From positions 20,113 to 38,721 of the forward strand of contig ONQL01000030.1 of assembly GCA_900319985.1 (NCBI GenBank): a DNA stretch of 18,609 nucleotides. Reading direction: 5' to 3'. The DNA comes from an uncultured Methanobrevibacter sp. (lineage in GTDB: Archaea > Methanobacteriota > Methanobacteria > Methanobacteriales > Methanobacteriaceae). Positions 7,758 through 15,215 of this stretch are shown one piece after another. The position numbers and the translations under genes are program-made. Below the pieces are notes generated by a model. It did no database searches. It saw only the letters and a list, made by a program, of their open reading frames with translations, and was not told where the DNA came from. The stretch's first letter is position 1. Each line of letters opens with the position of its first letter.

Positions 7758-8903
7758 TTATTTTAAACTTAAAACTATTGTCACATCACCCGTTCCTAAA
7801 ATCCTTTTCAAATCTTTTATATTTTGCATTTTACCCAATTTTGTATAAGACCAGGAATTTGAATTATAGAATAAGGATATTTCATCACCATCATAAAGCA
7901 CAATATCTCCAGCAGAAGTAGTCATGTATTTATCGCTTCTTGGAAGTGAAAAACCCAATTCACCTACTTTTTCAAAGTTTCCATAATCTTCAGCATGAAT
8001 TATAATATCTCCACTTTTCAGTTTGTTCAACAATACCTTTGTGGCAGAATTACTTTCCAATTTCACCTTAAAAACATGCCCATTGACCTTAAGGTTCACC
8101 AGATTTGGTCGATCGATTGTCCAGATATATGTTTTTAATTGAATCGATTTGACCTTGGAGGTATCTTTAATATTGACAAAAACATTGTGTTTGCCTTTGG
8201 CTAGTGATTTCATGTTGAAACTCACAATTCCCGCATTATCCGTTTTTAAAGAATACTTTTTATATTTTTTACCTGTGAAAACTTTTACAAAGACTTTAAT
8301 GTTCTTAATAGGTTTTTTAGATTCCTTGTTTTTAACAGTTATCTTGTATTTTCTATTTTCCTTATAATAGCTTGTAATCTTTGGAGCTGAAATTATTAGT
8401 TTAGCTTTTGAAATTCTAATCAAACTAGATTTTTTCTTTGATACAAACTTCTTTGAATCTTTAACATTTACAATCACCTTATGACTGCCAACAGTTAAAG
8501 CAGACGCATAATATTTTGCAATTCCATTAGAATCACTTGTTACCAGAACATTCTTATATTTTTTGCCAGAATATACCTTTAAAATAAGTTTAACGTTTGA
8601 AACAGGTTTTTTAGTCTTGTTGTCAATAACTTTTACATTGAAATATTTGCCTGATGCATAAGTTGTTGATAATTTTGAAGGATTAAGCAAGACTGATTTA
8701 GGTTCCGCTGAACTGTTTTTAGTCACTTCTTTTTGTGTACTTTCATTTAAATCAAGATCAGATTCATTAGCTATCTGCGTACTGTCAACTATTGTTGCAT
8801 TATCCCAAACATCTATTGAACTATTATTTTCAAATGCGTTAACCGCAGAAATACTCAATATCCCTACAACAAAAATCAACAGCAAAGTAATTTTTTTATC
8901 CAA
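7758..8903 (-). CDS. Secreted Ig-like repeat protein with C-terminal cyclophilin-like domain
   Basis: About 381 residues. A signal peptide (MDKK followed by a long hydrophobic run, likely cleaved after SAVNA) is followed by a Ser/Thr/Asn-rich spacer. Two Ig-like (Big-type) beta repeats come next at about 80-165 and 165-265, each with a VKLILKVYSGKKYKN or VKVFVKVFTGKKYKK core and a D-x-x-G-I turn. From about residue 267 to the end is a cyclophilin-like domain nearly matching that of the next gene (NFEKVGELGFSLP, AGDIVLYDGDEISLFY, SWSYTKLGK, LGTGDVTIVLSLK). The Ig repeats resemble those of methanogen adhesin-like proteins, so it is probably displayed on or released from the surface. The frame is open upstream to TTG 8939. 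I prefer TTG 8903 because GTGGTGGT lies 7 bases before it and the signal peptide is then of normal length; TTG 8906 is an alternative. There is no anchor at the C-terminus. Confidence 0.75.
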   Translation of the reverse strand: MDKKITLLLIFVVGILSISAVNAFENNSSIDVWDNATIVDSTQIANESDLDLNESTQKEVTKNSSAEPKSVLLNPSKLSTTYASGKYFNVKVIDNKTKKPVSNVKLILKVYSGKKYKNVLVTSDSNGIAKYYASALTVGSHKVIVNVKDSKKFVSKKKSSLIRISKAKLIISAPKITSYYKENRKYKITVKNKESKKPIKNIKVFVKVFTGKKYKKYSLKTDNAGIVSFNMKSLAKGKHNVFVNIKDTSKVKSIQLKTYIWTIDRPNLVNLKVNGHVFKVKLESNSATKVLLNKLKSGDIIIHAEDYGNFEKVGELGFSLPRSDKYMTTSAGDIVLYDGDEISLFYNSNSWSYTKLGKMQNIKDLKRILGTGDVTIVLSLK

Positions 8904-8919
8904 CAATTTAACCACCACA

Positions 8920-9309
8920 TTATAAGTTAAGAATATCAATGTAAGTTTCTTTAATGAATGTTATCTCTTCATCAGAGTAGTAATCTTCCTCATGAGTATC
9001 TAAAGCAAAAATGATTAATTCATATAATACTTTATTTAGCTTCATTCCTTTTGATGTTAAAAAATATTCAGTTTCATTATTGTTAATCTTTTTTTTAATC
9101 AGATTGTTTTTTTCCATTGATTTGAGACATCTTGTAAGAGATTTATTGTCCAAATTCGGACGATTTTCCTGAAATTGTTTGAAGTGCTTTTTTCCCAAAA
9201 ACAAATCCTTTAAAATGTAAAATGTCCATTTATTACTTATTGATTTAATTGCACTGCCCACAATGTTTCTTTCAAATTGATTCCCATACAATTTGTCTTC
9301 CAAAACCAT
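8920..9309 (-). CDS. HxlR-family winged-helix regulator
   Basis: A 129-residue winged-helix protein. Residues about 15-90 carry the HxlR pattern: ISNKWTFYILKDLFLGKKHFKQF, then NKSLTRCLKSMEKNNLI as recognition helix and start of the wing, and ETEYFLTSKG. The family's usual N-terminal Cys-Pro, used for redox or electrophile sensing in some members, is replaced by EDKLYGNQFERN, so a thiol switch at that site is unlikely; the only cysteine is in the recognition region (Cys61). The acidic C-terminus (HEEDYYSDEE) is longer than usual. The gene heads the operon with the two cyclophilin-like secreted proteins, whose coding begins 16 bases after its stop, and faces the symporter at 9464. It probably controls its own operon and perhaps the divergent gene. 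Confidence 0.8.
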   Translation of the reverse strand: MVLEDKLYGNQFERNIVGSAIKSISNKWTFYILKDLFLGKKHFKQFQENRPNLDNKSLTRCLKSMEKNNLIKKKINNNETEYFLTSKGMKLNKVLYELIIFALDTHEEDYYSDEEITFIKETYIDILNL

Positions 9310-9346
9310 GAAAAAATATTTGTCTTTAATAGCTTAATAGTTTTTA

Positions 9347-9362
9347 GTGGCAAAAATGCCAC
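9347..9362. promoter_or_regulatory. GC-rich dyad, candidate HxlR operator
   Basis: GTGGCA and TGCCAC form a perfect 6-bp dyad over four A. It stands out in an otherwise almost pure AT intergenic region between the divergent HxlR and SNF symporter genes. It lies just upstream of a TATA-like ACTATTAAG (9333-9341, minus) located 25 bases before the HxlR start, where a bound regulator could act. Operator function is inferred from position only. Confidence 0.4.
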
Positions 9363-9433
9363 CTAATGATTTTTTAATAAATCTATAAAATAATAGAACT
9401 AGATTGATTTTTTAAAAAAAAGATTGAAAAAAA

Positions 9434-9444
9434 TTAATATAAAT
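9434..9444 (+). promoter_or_regulatory. TATA box of the SNF symporter, leaderless layout
   Basis: TTAATATAAAT is centred about 25 bases before the ATG at 9464, and no SD motif precedes the ATG. The transcript is probably leaderless. Confidence 0.5.
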
Positions 9445-9463
9445 AACAAATAAATATTGACAT

Positions 9464-10921
9464 ATGAGTGAAAATGCACAATGGGATTCAACATTAACCT
9501 TTATTTTTGCAATGATTGGAGTTGCAATAGGCCTTGGAAACATATGGAGATTTAGTTATGTAGTATACTCCAATGGAGGAGGATCTTTTTTTATCCCATA
9601 TACCTTTGCAATAGCCATTATGGGAATTCCATTTTTGATATTAGAATACGGCATAGGATTCTCATTTAAAAAATCGTTTAGTGAGATTCTTAAATCAATT
9701 AATCCCAAATTTGAATATATAGCATGGGTTCTTATTTTCTCAATAGCAATAGTACTAATATATTACATGGTTATAATTAGCTGGGATTTATTCTATCTTT
9801 TTAAAAGTTTAACATTCGGTTGGGGAACTGACACAGCAGCATATTTTGTCCAAAATGTTGGAGGAAGCGAAAATCTCAAAAATATTGGCAGATTCTTCAT
9901 TCCAGTATGCATTGGAGTAGTAATTTCATGGATAATTTTATGGTTTATCTCCCACAGGTCAATTGACAAGGGAATTGGACTTGCTTCAAAGATTTTAATA
10001 CCTGCAGTATTTATCATAATGGCAATTATCGTTATTTTTGCATTAACACTGCCCGGAGCAAGTATAGGAATCAATGCCCTAATCAACCCAAACTGGAATC
10101 TCCTCTGGGACATTAACATGTGGATTGTTGCATTTTCACAAATCATTTTCTCCTTGGGAATAGGTGAAGCCTTGGCGCTAACATATGCATCATATTTATC
10201 CGACAATAAAGGCTTAACCGATAACGTATTCCTTGTTGTTGCATCAAACTCCAGCTTTGAAATATTTACTGCATTTGGAGTATTTTCAATCCTAGGATAT
10301 ATGTCAGCAACATCAGGAATCCCATTGGTTCAATTGGTTAGTGAAGGAACCGGATTAATATTTGTGGTATTTCCAAAAATATTCAGTTTAATGGGTGTTG
10401 CAGGACGTATTCTTGCACCGTTGTTCTTTTTAGCAGTATTATTTGCAGGGATAAGTTCAGCATTTGCATTCTTTGAACCGATAATAGCTTCAATTTCATC
10501 AAAATCCAACATGAGCCGTAAAAAGATAGTGACTATTTTAAGTGTTATAGGATGCTTATGTTCACTGATTTTCACATGCGGAATAAGCAGTTATCTTGTA
10601 GGAATTGTAGACGGTTTTGTCAATAAATTCGGAATATTGCTTTTAATCGCAGTCCAATGTGTGATATTCGGATGGTATTATGGTGCCGAAAATGTCATTC
10701 CTGTTTTAAATGAAAAATCAAGAATCCACGTTGGCGTTATTTGGACAGCAATCATCAAATACATTCTTCCAGTATTTTTAATAATCATCTGGATAATCGG
10801 AATAATTGATCTGTTCATGAATGCCACTCAATTTGAACTACTTGTGGATATGACAATAATCATATTAGTTTTAGCATTATCCACAATATTTTACAGGAAA
10901 AAATCACTAGATACAATATAA
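9464..10921 (+). CDS. SNF/NSS family Na+-dependent symporter
   Basis: A 485-residue protein with 11-12 membrane helices of the neurotransmitter:sodium symporter family, prokaryotic branch (LeuT, MhsT, Tyt1 relatives). TM1 carries AMIGVAIGLGNIWRFSYVVYS followed by NGGGSFFIPY, the region supplying the unwound substrate and sodium site. Later blocks include FSLGIGEALALTYASY (TM6) and FAGISSAFAFFEPI (TM8). Such carriers import amino acids or amines with sodium; the exact substrate cannot be read from sequence. It is the intact relative of the C-terminal remnant at 3985-4326. It is divergent from the HxlR operon and convergent with the DUF308 gene, with which it shares a terminator, and it is likely a single-gene transcript. 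Confidence 0.9.
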   Translation: MSENAQWDSTLTFIFAMIGVAIGLGNIWRFSYVVYSNGGGSFFIPYTFAIAIMGIPFLILEYGIGFSFKKSFSEILKSINPKFEYIAWVLIFSIAIVLIYYMVIISWDLFYLFKSLTFGWGTDTAAYFVQNVGGSENLKNIGRFFIPVCIGVVISWIILWFISHRSIDKGIGLASKILIPAVFIIMAIIVIFALTLPGASIGINALINPNWNLLWDINMWIVAFSQIIFSLGIGEALALTYASYLSDNKGLTDNVFLVVASNSSFEIFTAFGVFSILGYMSATSGIPLVQLVSEGTGLIFVVFPKIFSLMGVAGRILAPLFFLAVLFAGISSAFAFFEPIIASISSKSNMSRKKIVTILSVIGCLCSLIFTCGISSYLVGIVDGFVNKFGILLLIAVQCVIFGWYYGAENVIPVLNEKSRIHVGVIWTAIIKYILPVFLIIIWIIGIIDLFMNATQFELLVDMTIIILVLALSTIFYRKKSLDTI

Positions 10922-10990
10922 CCATTTAAAATTTTTAACACATCATCAAAATCAATTAATCAATTTTTTAAAAACCCTACAATAAAATAA

Positions 10991-11019
10991 AAAAAAGAAG
11001 GATAAGTAATATCCTTTTT
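10991..11019. terminator. Bidirectional hairpin terminator between convergent genes
   Basis: AAGGATA (10998-11004) pairs with TATCCTT (11010-11016) over a 5-base loop. The stem is extended by an A-run on the left and a T-run on the right, giving a terminator shape on both strands for the symporter (plus) and the DUF308 gene (minus). Confidence 0.65.
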
Positions 11020-11037
11020 AAAATATTAAAAAAAAAT

Positions 11038-11556
11038 TTATCCGTATTTTTCAATTAATGACTCACCGTGGCCTACAACTATAAGGAACACACCCTCTAC
11101 AAGTAATGCAACTCCTACAAGTACAGCTATTAAAATCGGTTGTGATGATAAAAATGCTGCAAATACAATAACTAAAATGCCTAAAATCAAAATAATTAAT
11201 GAATAGAATTTATTTTTACCACCAGCCAAATAGATCATTCCCACTAATCCATATACAGTCATTATAATTCCGATAATGTAAAATTGTAAAGATGTGAGAA
11301 ATGTTAAAGCATTTAAAGAGAATATAAACAAAATTCCAAATATCAATGAAATTATTCCAAGACCTATGGATAAATATGAATAATAATTACCCAACATCTC
11401 TTTAAAAGCAAAGCCCTTACTTATTGCTACTACACCTAAACAAACTAAAGATAAACCAATACATATGGAAAGTAATTCAGATGATAATACTGGACAAATA
11501 AACAACAAGATACCTAAGAGTATATATAATAATCCTAAAATTTTTTCCCTATTCAC
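11038..11556 (-). CDS. DUF308 / HdeD-like small membrane protein
   Basis: A 172-residue protein made almost entirely of six hydrophobic helices arranged as repeated pairs with glycine-rich turns (LLYILLGILLF, SIGLGIISLIFGILFIF, ILGILVIVFAAF), the layout of DUF308 proteins related to HdeD. HdeD is linked to acid resistance in E. coli; the function in archaea is unknown. The start is GTG 11556, supported by a perfect SD, GGAGGTGA, at 11561-11568 with four bases spacing. The tail ends HGESLIEKYG in the cytoplasm or exterior. It is a single gene. Confidence 0.75.
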   Translation of the reverse strand: MNREKILGLLYILLGILLFICPVLSSELLSICIGLSLVCLGVVAISKGFAFKEMLGNYYSYLSIGLGIISLIFGILFIFSLNALTFLTSLQFYIIGIIMTVYGLVGMIYLAGGKNKFYSLIILILGILVIVFAAFLSSQPILIAVLVGVALLVEGVFLIVVGHGESLIEKYG

Positions 11557-11603
11557 AGTGTCACCTCCTATATTGCAATGATTATAACTTTGATTAAAAT
11601 ATT

Positions 11604-11614
11604 ATTTATAAATA
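11604..11614 (-). promoter_or_regulatory. TATA box of the DUF308 gene
   Basis: ATTTATAAATA on the minus strand predicts transcription starting near 11585, giving a leader of about 30 bases that contains the strong SD. This contrasts with the leaderless layout of several neighbours. Confidence 0.45.
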
Positions 11615-11692
11615 CCCATAATTTTTTAATTAACAGACAATCCGACATATATACAAAAATTATAACTAAATGGATGAATATTTATTCATAAT

Positions 11693-12013
11693 ACAAATAA
11701 AAGATGTGCTGATGAAATCAACATCAAATTTCTTAAGAAATCATTTCCACAGATCCAAAAATGCTTTGAAAAAGAAGGTGCAAAGAATTTCAAGCCAAAG
11801 AAGACAAATTCCAGCTTATGCAAGTGATAATCTCACTGTATACAACATTCATAGTGGAGGAATCCATTCACCCTGTGGGAAGCGAATTTTCCAGGAAATC
11901 TGAAAATAGAAAAGAGAAATGGAAAATTCTTATGTCCAGTAAAGGACTACCAAAAGGATAATGAAAATACAGTCTGTAAATTATGCATAGCTGAGCAGGC
12001 TCCAAACAGATAA
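11693..12013 (+). pseudogene. DUF2115 (UPF0305) family remnant, frameshifted
   Basis: Three consecutive frame segments join into one protein. 11711-11824 reads DEINIKFLKKSFPQIQKCFEKEGAKNFKP. After a stop at 11825, another frame reads ISLYTTFIVEESIHPVGSEF (about 11830-11887). A shift within the TTTT at 11887-11890 then gives FPGNLKIEKRNG, CPVKDYQ and VCKLCIAEQAPNR before a stop at 12011-12013. The FPG...CPVKD...C..C.A.Q ending, with its cysteine pair, is the hallmark I associate with DUF2115, an archaeal family of unknown function. The N-terminal part is missing and at least two lesions interrupt the frame, so it is dead. A 77-codon frame at 11670-11903 crosses it in a different register and should not be taken as a gene. 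Confidence 0.65.
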
Positions 12014-12075
12014 TGATTATGCAAAAACTTAAAAATTAAAAATTATTGAAAAGGATTAGACTCAAAGAATCATTC

Positions 12076-12123
12076 AAAAAAAAAAACTAAGACGGATTGC
12101 AAGAATAATCAATCTTGCATCCG
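12076..12123 (-). terminator. Hairpin plus T-run terminator of the double-TMD ABC gene
   Basis: 12093-12103 pairs with 12114-12123 (one bulged base, 10-base loop), and on the minus strand the stem is followed closely by a run of 13 T (12076-12088, from the plus-strand A-run). It lies 30 bases past the ABC gene's stop codon, which argues that the short C-terminus of that gene is its true end. Confidence 0.65.
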
Positions 12124-12153
12124 ACATTAAAATGATTAAAATTCAATTATTTA

Positions 12154-14136
12154 TCATTTTTTATAGTCAATAATCGCAAATATCCTTTTGATGCTTGAAA
12201 ATGCAGTTTCAATAGACGCCATAGAGACACTTAGTTTTTTAATAGGTTTTGTTAATAATTGTCCAAACATAATAAACGCCAATAGAGTTCCTAGCTGTAT
12301 TTCATTAACTGATAAAAGGTAAACTCCTAAAATATAAATAGTTATATTGCCCATATTTATTAAAAAGGACGTAATAGGCTCCATAACATTAGTAACGTCC
12401 CTAGATTTTGTATAATAATCAATTACAGTTTGGTTGATTTTTTTAAACCCTTTTTCATGGAAGGAATCACGATTTGACAGTCCCCTTTCAAAATAGCTCA
12501 TCAATCGCCCTAACTGTTTTTGATGACCGTCATAATAGTTTTTAGATTTGACATCACATACACAAAAGCAAATAAAATAAATCGGCAATATCACCAGATA
12601 TATTAAGCTCAGTCTAAACTCTGTCATCATCATCAATACCACTACAAAGACTATCGATAGGATTTGTGCATAAATTTCAGAAATTCTGGAAGAAACGAAC
12701 TCTCGGATGTTCATCACATCATTGTTTAATCTGGATAGAACAAGACCCTTTGAATTTTCTTGAATGAAACCTGAACCGACAGCATCAAGTTTATCAAATA
12801 ATTTCATTCTTAAATTACAGGCCACTTTTTCACCTGTAGCTCCCATGATTCTCTTTGGAGGTAATTTAAACAGATGTCCTACAGAAAACAATAACAACAA
12901 CAAGGCAAGATTAATAGAAATAGCAAAATCGTTAGATGAATTCCAATTAGAACTCAATAAATTAACCGTATTTCCTGCAACTTTAGGGGCATAAGCCATA
13001 GCCAATGTGGATAACGTGAGTAAAAACATGGATAATATTACTTTGGTTCTGTCCGCTTTTAATAATTCCTTGAATTTTTTGTTGATGTCTTTTCTTTCAG
13101 CCCATATGCCTTTATCCTCTTGAGAGATATCCTCTTCAACAATTTCTATTCTTTTTGGATTAACATTCGGGTTTTTAGATTTTATGATTTTATCTTCGAG
13201 ATTCAAAACTTCCTCTAAACGCACAGAAGTAGCATATGCGCGTGGCCATCTATCAATTAATGCCGGGATAAACGCCAAGGTACTAATGAAGTATGCAACA
13301 TATATCAAAATAATAACTGAATCAACTACACTGTCAGTTTCAAAGCCAATGGTAAATCCGGAATTAACCATTGCAAAAATAATCAAAATAACAGCATATA
13401 AACCCCATATTAATATTTGCCCAATATAATATTGATTTAAAATATATATAACATTTTTATCATAGGACTTCTCACATGCCCCTTCAAATTCAACCTCATA
13501 ATCCTGTTTTTTAAATGGAATCTTGTTTGCAATATCATTGATTTTGGATAGGAATAACAGGTTTAGTTTTCCATATGTCTTTTTAGCTCTGAAAAATATT
13601 TTTACAATTTGTTTCATTCTCAAAATTAGTATTAAGGCAAGAACACCAAGAAATGCTATGAAGAACATCACAAAAATCTCATCAATCAAAGCTATCTCAT
13701 ACAGAATTGCTATTAATGCAATCGGAATCGTCATTAATTGTCCTAGTATCAACACTATAAATCCCTGTTCTGAGGCCACCCCTCTAGTTGACCTTGTAAC
13801 TAGCCCGGAAATTTTAAAGTTATCAATTTCCTCATCAGGCAAGTTCATCAGAATATGAAAGATTTTCTCACGGATAGTATATGCTGCCTTTGAAGCTACT
13901 CTTGTTGAGATAAAAGAAATGGCATAAATGGCAATCATTGAAATGACTGTATACATTAACATATATAATCCTGATTTTAAAAGCAAGTCAATATTCTGTT
14001 CTTTAACTCCAGATAAAGCATCACTGAACAAATCAATTATTTCCATTTGAAAGAAGGTCTGAATGACTATTAATACGAAAATAATCAATATTGTTTTCCA
14101 TTGGAATTTTAATGCAACACTCAAAAACTTTTTCAT
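12154..14136 (-). CDS. Fused double ABC-exporter membrane protein lacking both ATPase domains
   Basis: A 660-residue protein containing two complete type-I ABC exporter transmembrane domains in tandem: about 1-307 (landmarks TIREKIFHILMNLP near 87-100 and GLVTRSTRGVASEQG near 111) and about 356-652 (GEKVACNLRMKLFDKL near 435, KGLVLSRLNNDV near 463). In normal family members each is followed by a roughly 240-residue ATPase domain. Here the first ends at RLEEVLNLED and passes through a charged linker of about 45 residues straight into the second. The second stops at RIFAIIDYKK, exactly where the second ATPase should begin. No Walker A, signature or Walker B motif is present here or elsewhere in the window. 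The gene is otherwise uninterrupted and has its own promoter and terminator. It lies downstream of a MarR gene, a common partner of exporters. It may use a separate ATPase, act without ATP, or be a relic. Confidence 0.8.
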   Translation of the reverse strand: MKKFLSVALKFQWKTILIIFVLIVIQTFFQMEIIDLFSDALSGVKEQNIDLLLKSGLYMLMYTVISMIAIYAISFISTRVASKAAYTIREKIFHILMNLPDEEIDNFKISGLVTRSTRGVASEQGFIVLILGQLMTIPIALIAILYEIALIDEIFVMFFIAFLGVLALILILRMKQIVKIFFRAKKTYGKLNLLFLSKINDIANKIPFKKQDYEVEFEGACEKSYDKNVIYILNQYYIGQILIWGLYAVILIIFAMVNSGFTIGFETDSVVDSVIILIYVAYFISTLAFIPALIDRWPRAYATSVRLEEVLNLEDKIIKSKNPNVNPKRIEIVEEDISQEDKGIWAERKDINKKFKELLKADRTKVILSMFLLTLSTLAMAYAPKVAGNTVNLLSSNWNSSNDFAISINLALLLLLFSVGHLFKLPPKRIMGATGEKVACNLRMKLFDKLDAVGSGFIQENSKGLVLSRLNNDVMNIREFVSSRISEIYAQILSIVFVVVLMMMTEFRLSLIYLVILPIYFICFCVCDVKSKNYYDGHQKQLGRLMSYFERGLSNRDSFHEKGFKKINQTVIDYYTKSRDVTNVMEPITSFLINMGNITIYILGVYLLSVNEIQLGTLLAFIMFGQLLTKPIKKLSVSMASIETAFSSIKRIFAIIDYKK

Positions 14137-14156
14137 AATAATAAATTAGTTTTTGA

Positions 14157-14166
14157 AATATAAATA
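14157..14166 (-). promoter_or_regulatory. TATA box of the double-TMD ABC gene, leaderless layout
   Basis: TATTTATATT on the minus strand is centred about 25 bases before ATG 14136, with no SD between, so transcription would start at the initiation codon. Confidence 0.5.
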
Positions 14167-14269
14167 GTATCCATAATGCCAAACATGAAAATCTAATATA
14201 TGCATAGAAGAAAAATTAAATCATTACATTGATTTTTGTTGTGAATCTGGTTCATGACTTCTTTTACAA

Positions 14270-14392
14270 CTAATCATCACTAACATCACCTATTAGCAGA
14301 GGAATATCAGGATCATGCAATTTTGGTTCTTTTTGACCAGATGACATCAGCATAGCAGTATAGAAATTATCTAGTAAAAATCGAATCTTGTT
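14270..14392 (-). pseudogene. Unrecognised gene remnant between MarR and the ABC gene
   Basis: Within the 413-base gap 14137-14549 the minus strand has a 40-codon open stretch reading KIRFLLDNFYTAMLMSSGQ and then KEPKLHDPDIPLLIGDVSDD before TAG (14270-14272), preceded by TGA. The even, polar composition looks coding, unlike the AT-only flanks. Its first part is repeated at 15818-15859, where the same strand gives NETRFQFLVDNFNT, suggesting both are scraps of one gene family. I do not recognise the family. The rest of the gap (14396-14549) is AT-rich and holds nothing I can name apart from the end of the MarR transcript. Confidence 0.4.
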
Positions 14393-14396
14393 TCAT
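14356..14396. repeat. Diverged repeat, copy A
   Basis: These 41 bases match 15818-15859 with three substitutions and one single-base gap. Both copies read in the same orientation and both can be translated on the minus strand to related peptides, so they look like remnants of the same gene and not a regulatory repeat. Confidence 0.6.
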
Positions 14397-14549
14397 AGAT
14401 TACGAACAAAAAATAGTAAACATAATATAAAAAAATAAATAAAGAACTAACGAACAGAGTTTTTGAATTATGAAAAATATATTTTATTTTTGAATGTCTT
14501 CAATTGTAATAATAATTTTTTTAAGCAAATATTTCAAAATGTGAAGTTC

Positions 14550-14993
14550 TTAGGTGCTGAAATAGTTCAATAATACTGATTCAGTTTCGTAATCAACATC
14601 CTGAGCCGATTCAAGCATTTCAAATCCCTTATCAAACAGTGAAACTAATTTTTTTCGTCGGTCATTTTCATCTGTTTTTCTTATGATTAACCGTCTTTTT
14701 TCTAAATCATTAAGTTCACGAGTCATCGTTGCTCCATTAACCCTTAAAACAGATGCCATTTTATCCTGTGAAATATTTTGTTCATGACAGAGATTTAATA
14801 ATATCCAAAACTGGTTTTGATTTATATCCAATTCAGATAAATATTTATCAAAAAAGTTAAGATATTGGCGAGCGGCAAGTCCGAAGAAAAAGCCTATAGG
14901 CACATTATCAATTTCATTGTTATCCAATGAATAAATATCCAATATCTCCGATTCAAATTTATCACCATTTTTGTTATTTGAATTTAAATCCAT
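14550..14993 (-). CDS. MarR-family regulator
   Basis: A 147-residue winged-helix protein. After an acidic, Asn-rich N-terminal extension (about 1-30) comes the MarR dimer helix (GLAARQYLNFFDKYL), then WILLNLCHEQNISQDKMASVL, the recognition helix around GATMTRELNDLEKRRLI, and the wing with the diagnostic TDENDRRKKLVSL. MarR proteins repress exporter and stress genes and release DNA on binding small ligands or on oxidation. Cys69 lies in the helix before the HTH. It is encoded upstream of, and in the same direction as, the double-TMD ABC protein, 413 bases apart, and that gene has its own promoter, so control would be in trans. The TATA box lies 25 bases before its ATG. Confidence 0.85.
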   Translation of the reverse strand: MDLNSNNKNGDKFESEILDIYSLDNNEIDNVPIGFFFGLAARQYLNFFDKYLSELDINQNQFWILLNLCHEQNISQDKMASVLRVNGATMTRELNDLEKRRLIIRKTDENDRRKKLVSLFDKGFEMLESAQDVDYETESVLLNYFST

Positions 14994-15014
14994 GTGAACA
15001 CACTCTTATTTAAT

Positions 15015-15023
15015 ATATTTATA
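15015..15023 (-). promoter_or_regulatory. TATA box of the MarR gene
   Basis: TATAAATAT on the minus strand is centred about 26 bases before ATG 14993, again with no SD, fitting a leaderless transcript. Confidence 0.45.
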
Positions 15024-15165
15024 TTCAGATACCTATTTAATTTTTTCATGAAAATATTTTAATTTTTAAATTAATTTAATCAATAAAAATGAACAAAATT
15101 AAGATAAAATTAAAATTTACAAAATGAAAACATTAATTAATAAAAAAATAATAAACTAAATATAG

Positions 15166-15187
15166 AATTAATTAGTAATAATTAATT
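15166..15187. promoter_or_regulatory. 9-bp inverted repeat upstream of the coiled-coil gene
   Basis: AATTAATTA and TAATTAATT form a perfect dyad over GTAA, directly after a TATA-like AAATATAG (15158-15165). It sits between the divergent MarR and coiled-coil genes. It may be an operator, but palindromes of A and T are common at this base composition. Confidence 0.3.
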
Positions 15188-15215
15188 TCAAATTGAAAGT
15201 AAAATTGGTGAGAAA

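Noticed and set aside
8904..8939. TTG 8939 or GTG 8918 as start of the Ig-repeat protein
   Set aside because: Both put extra residues before the signal peptide and lack an SD; TTG 8903 has GTGGTGGT at good distance.
11670..11903. A 77-codon plus-strand frame before the ABC gene
   Set aside because: It runs across the DUF2115 remnant in the wrong register; the recognisable protein signal lies in the other two frames.
12014..12153. A lost ATPase domain downstream of the double-TMD ABC gene
   Set aside because: The three minus-strand frames after the stop show no Walker or signature motif and run straight into a hairpin and T-run.
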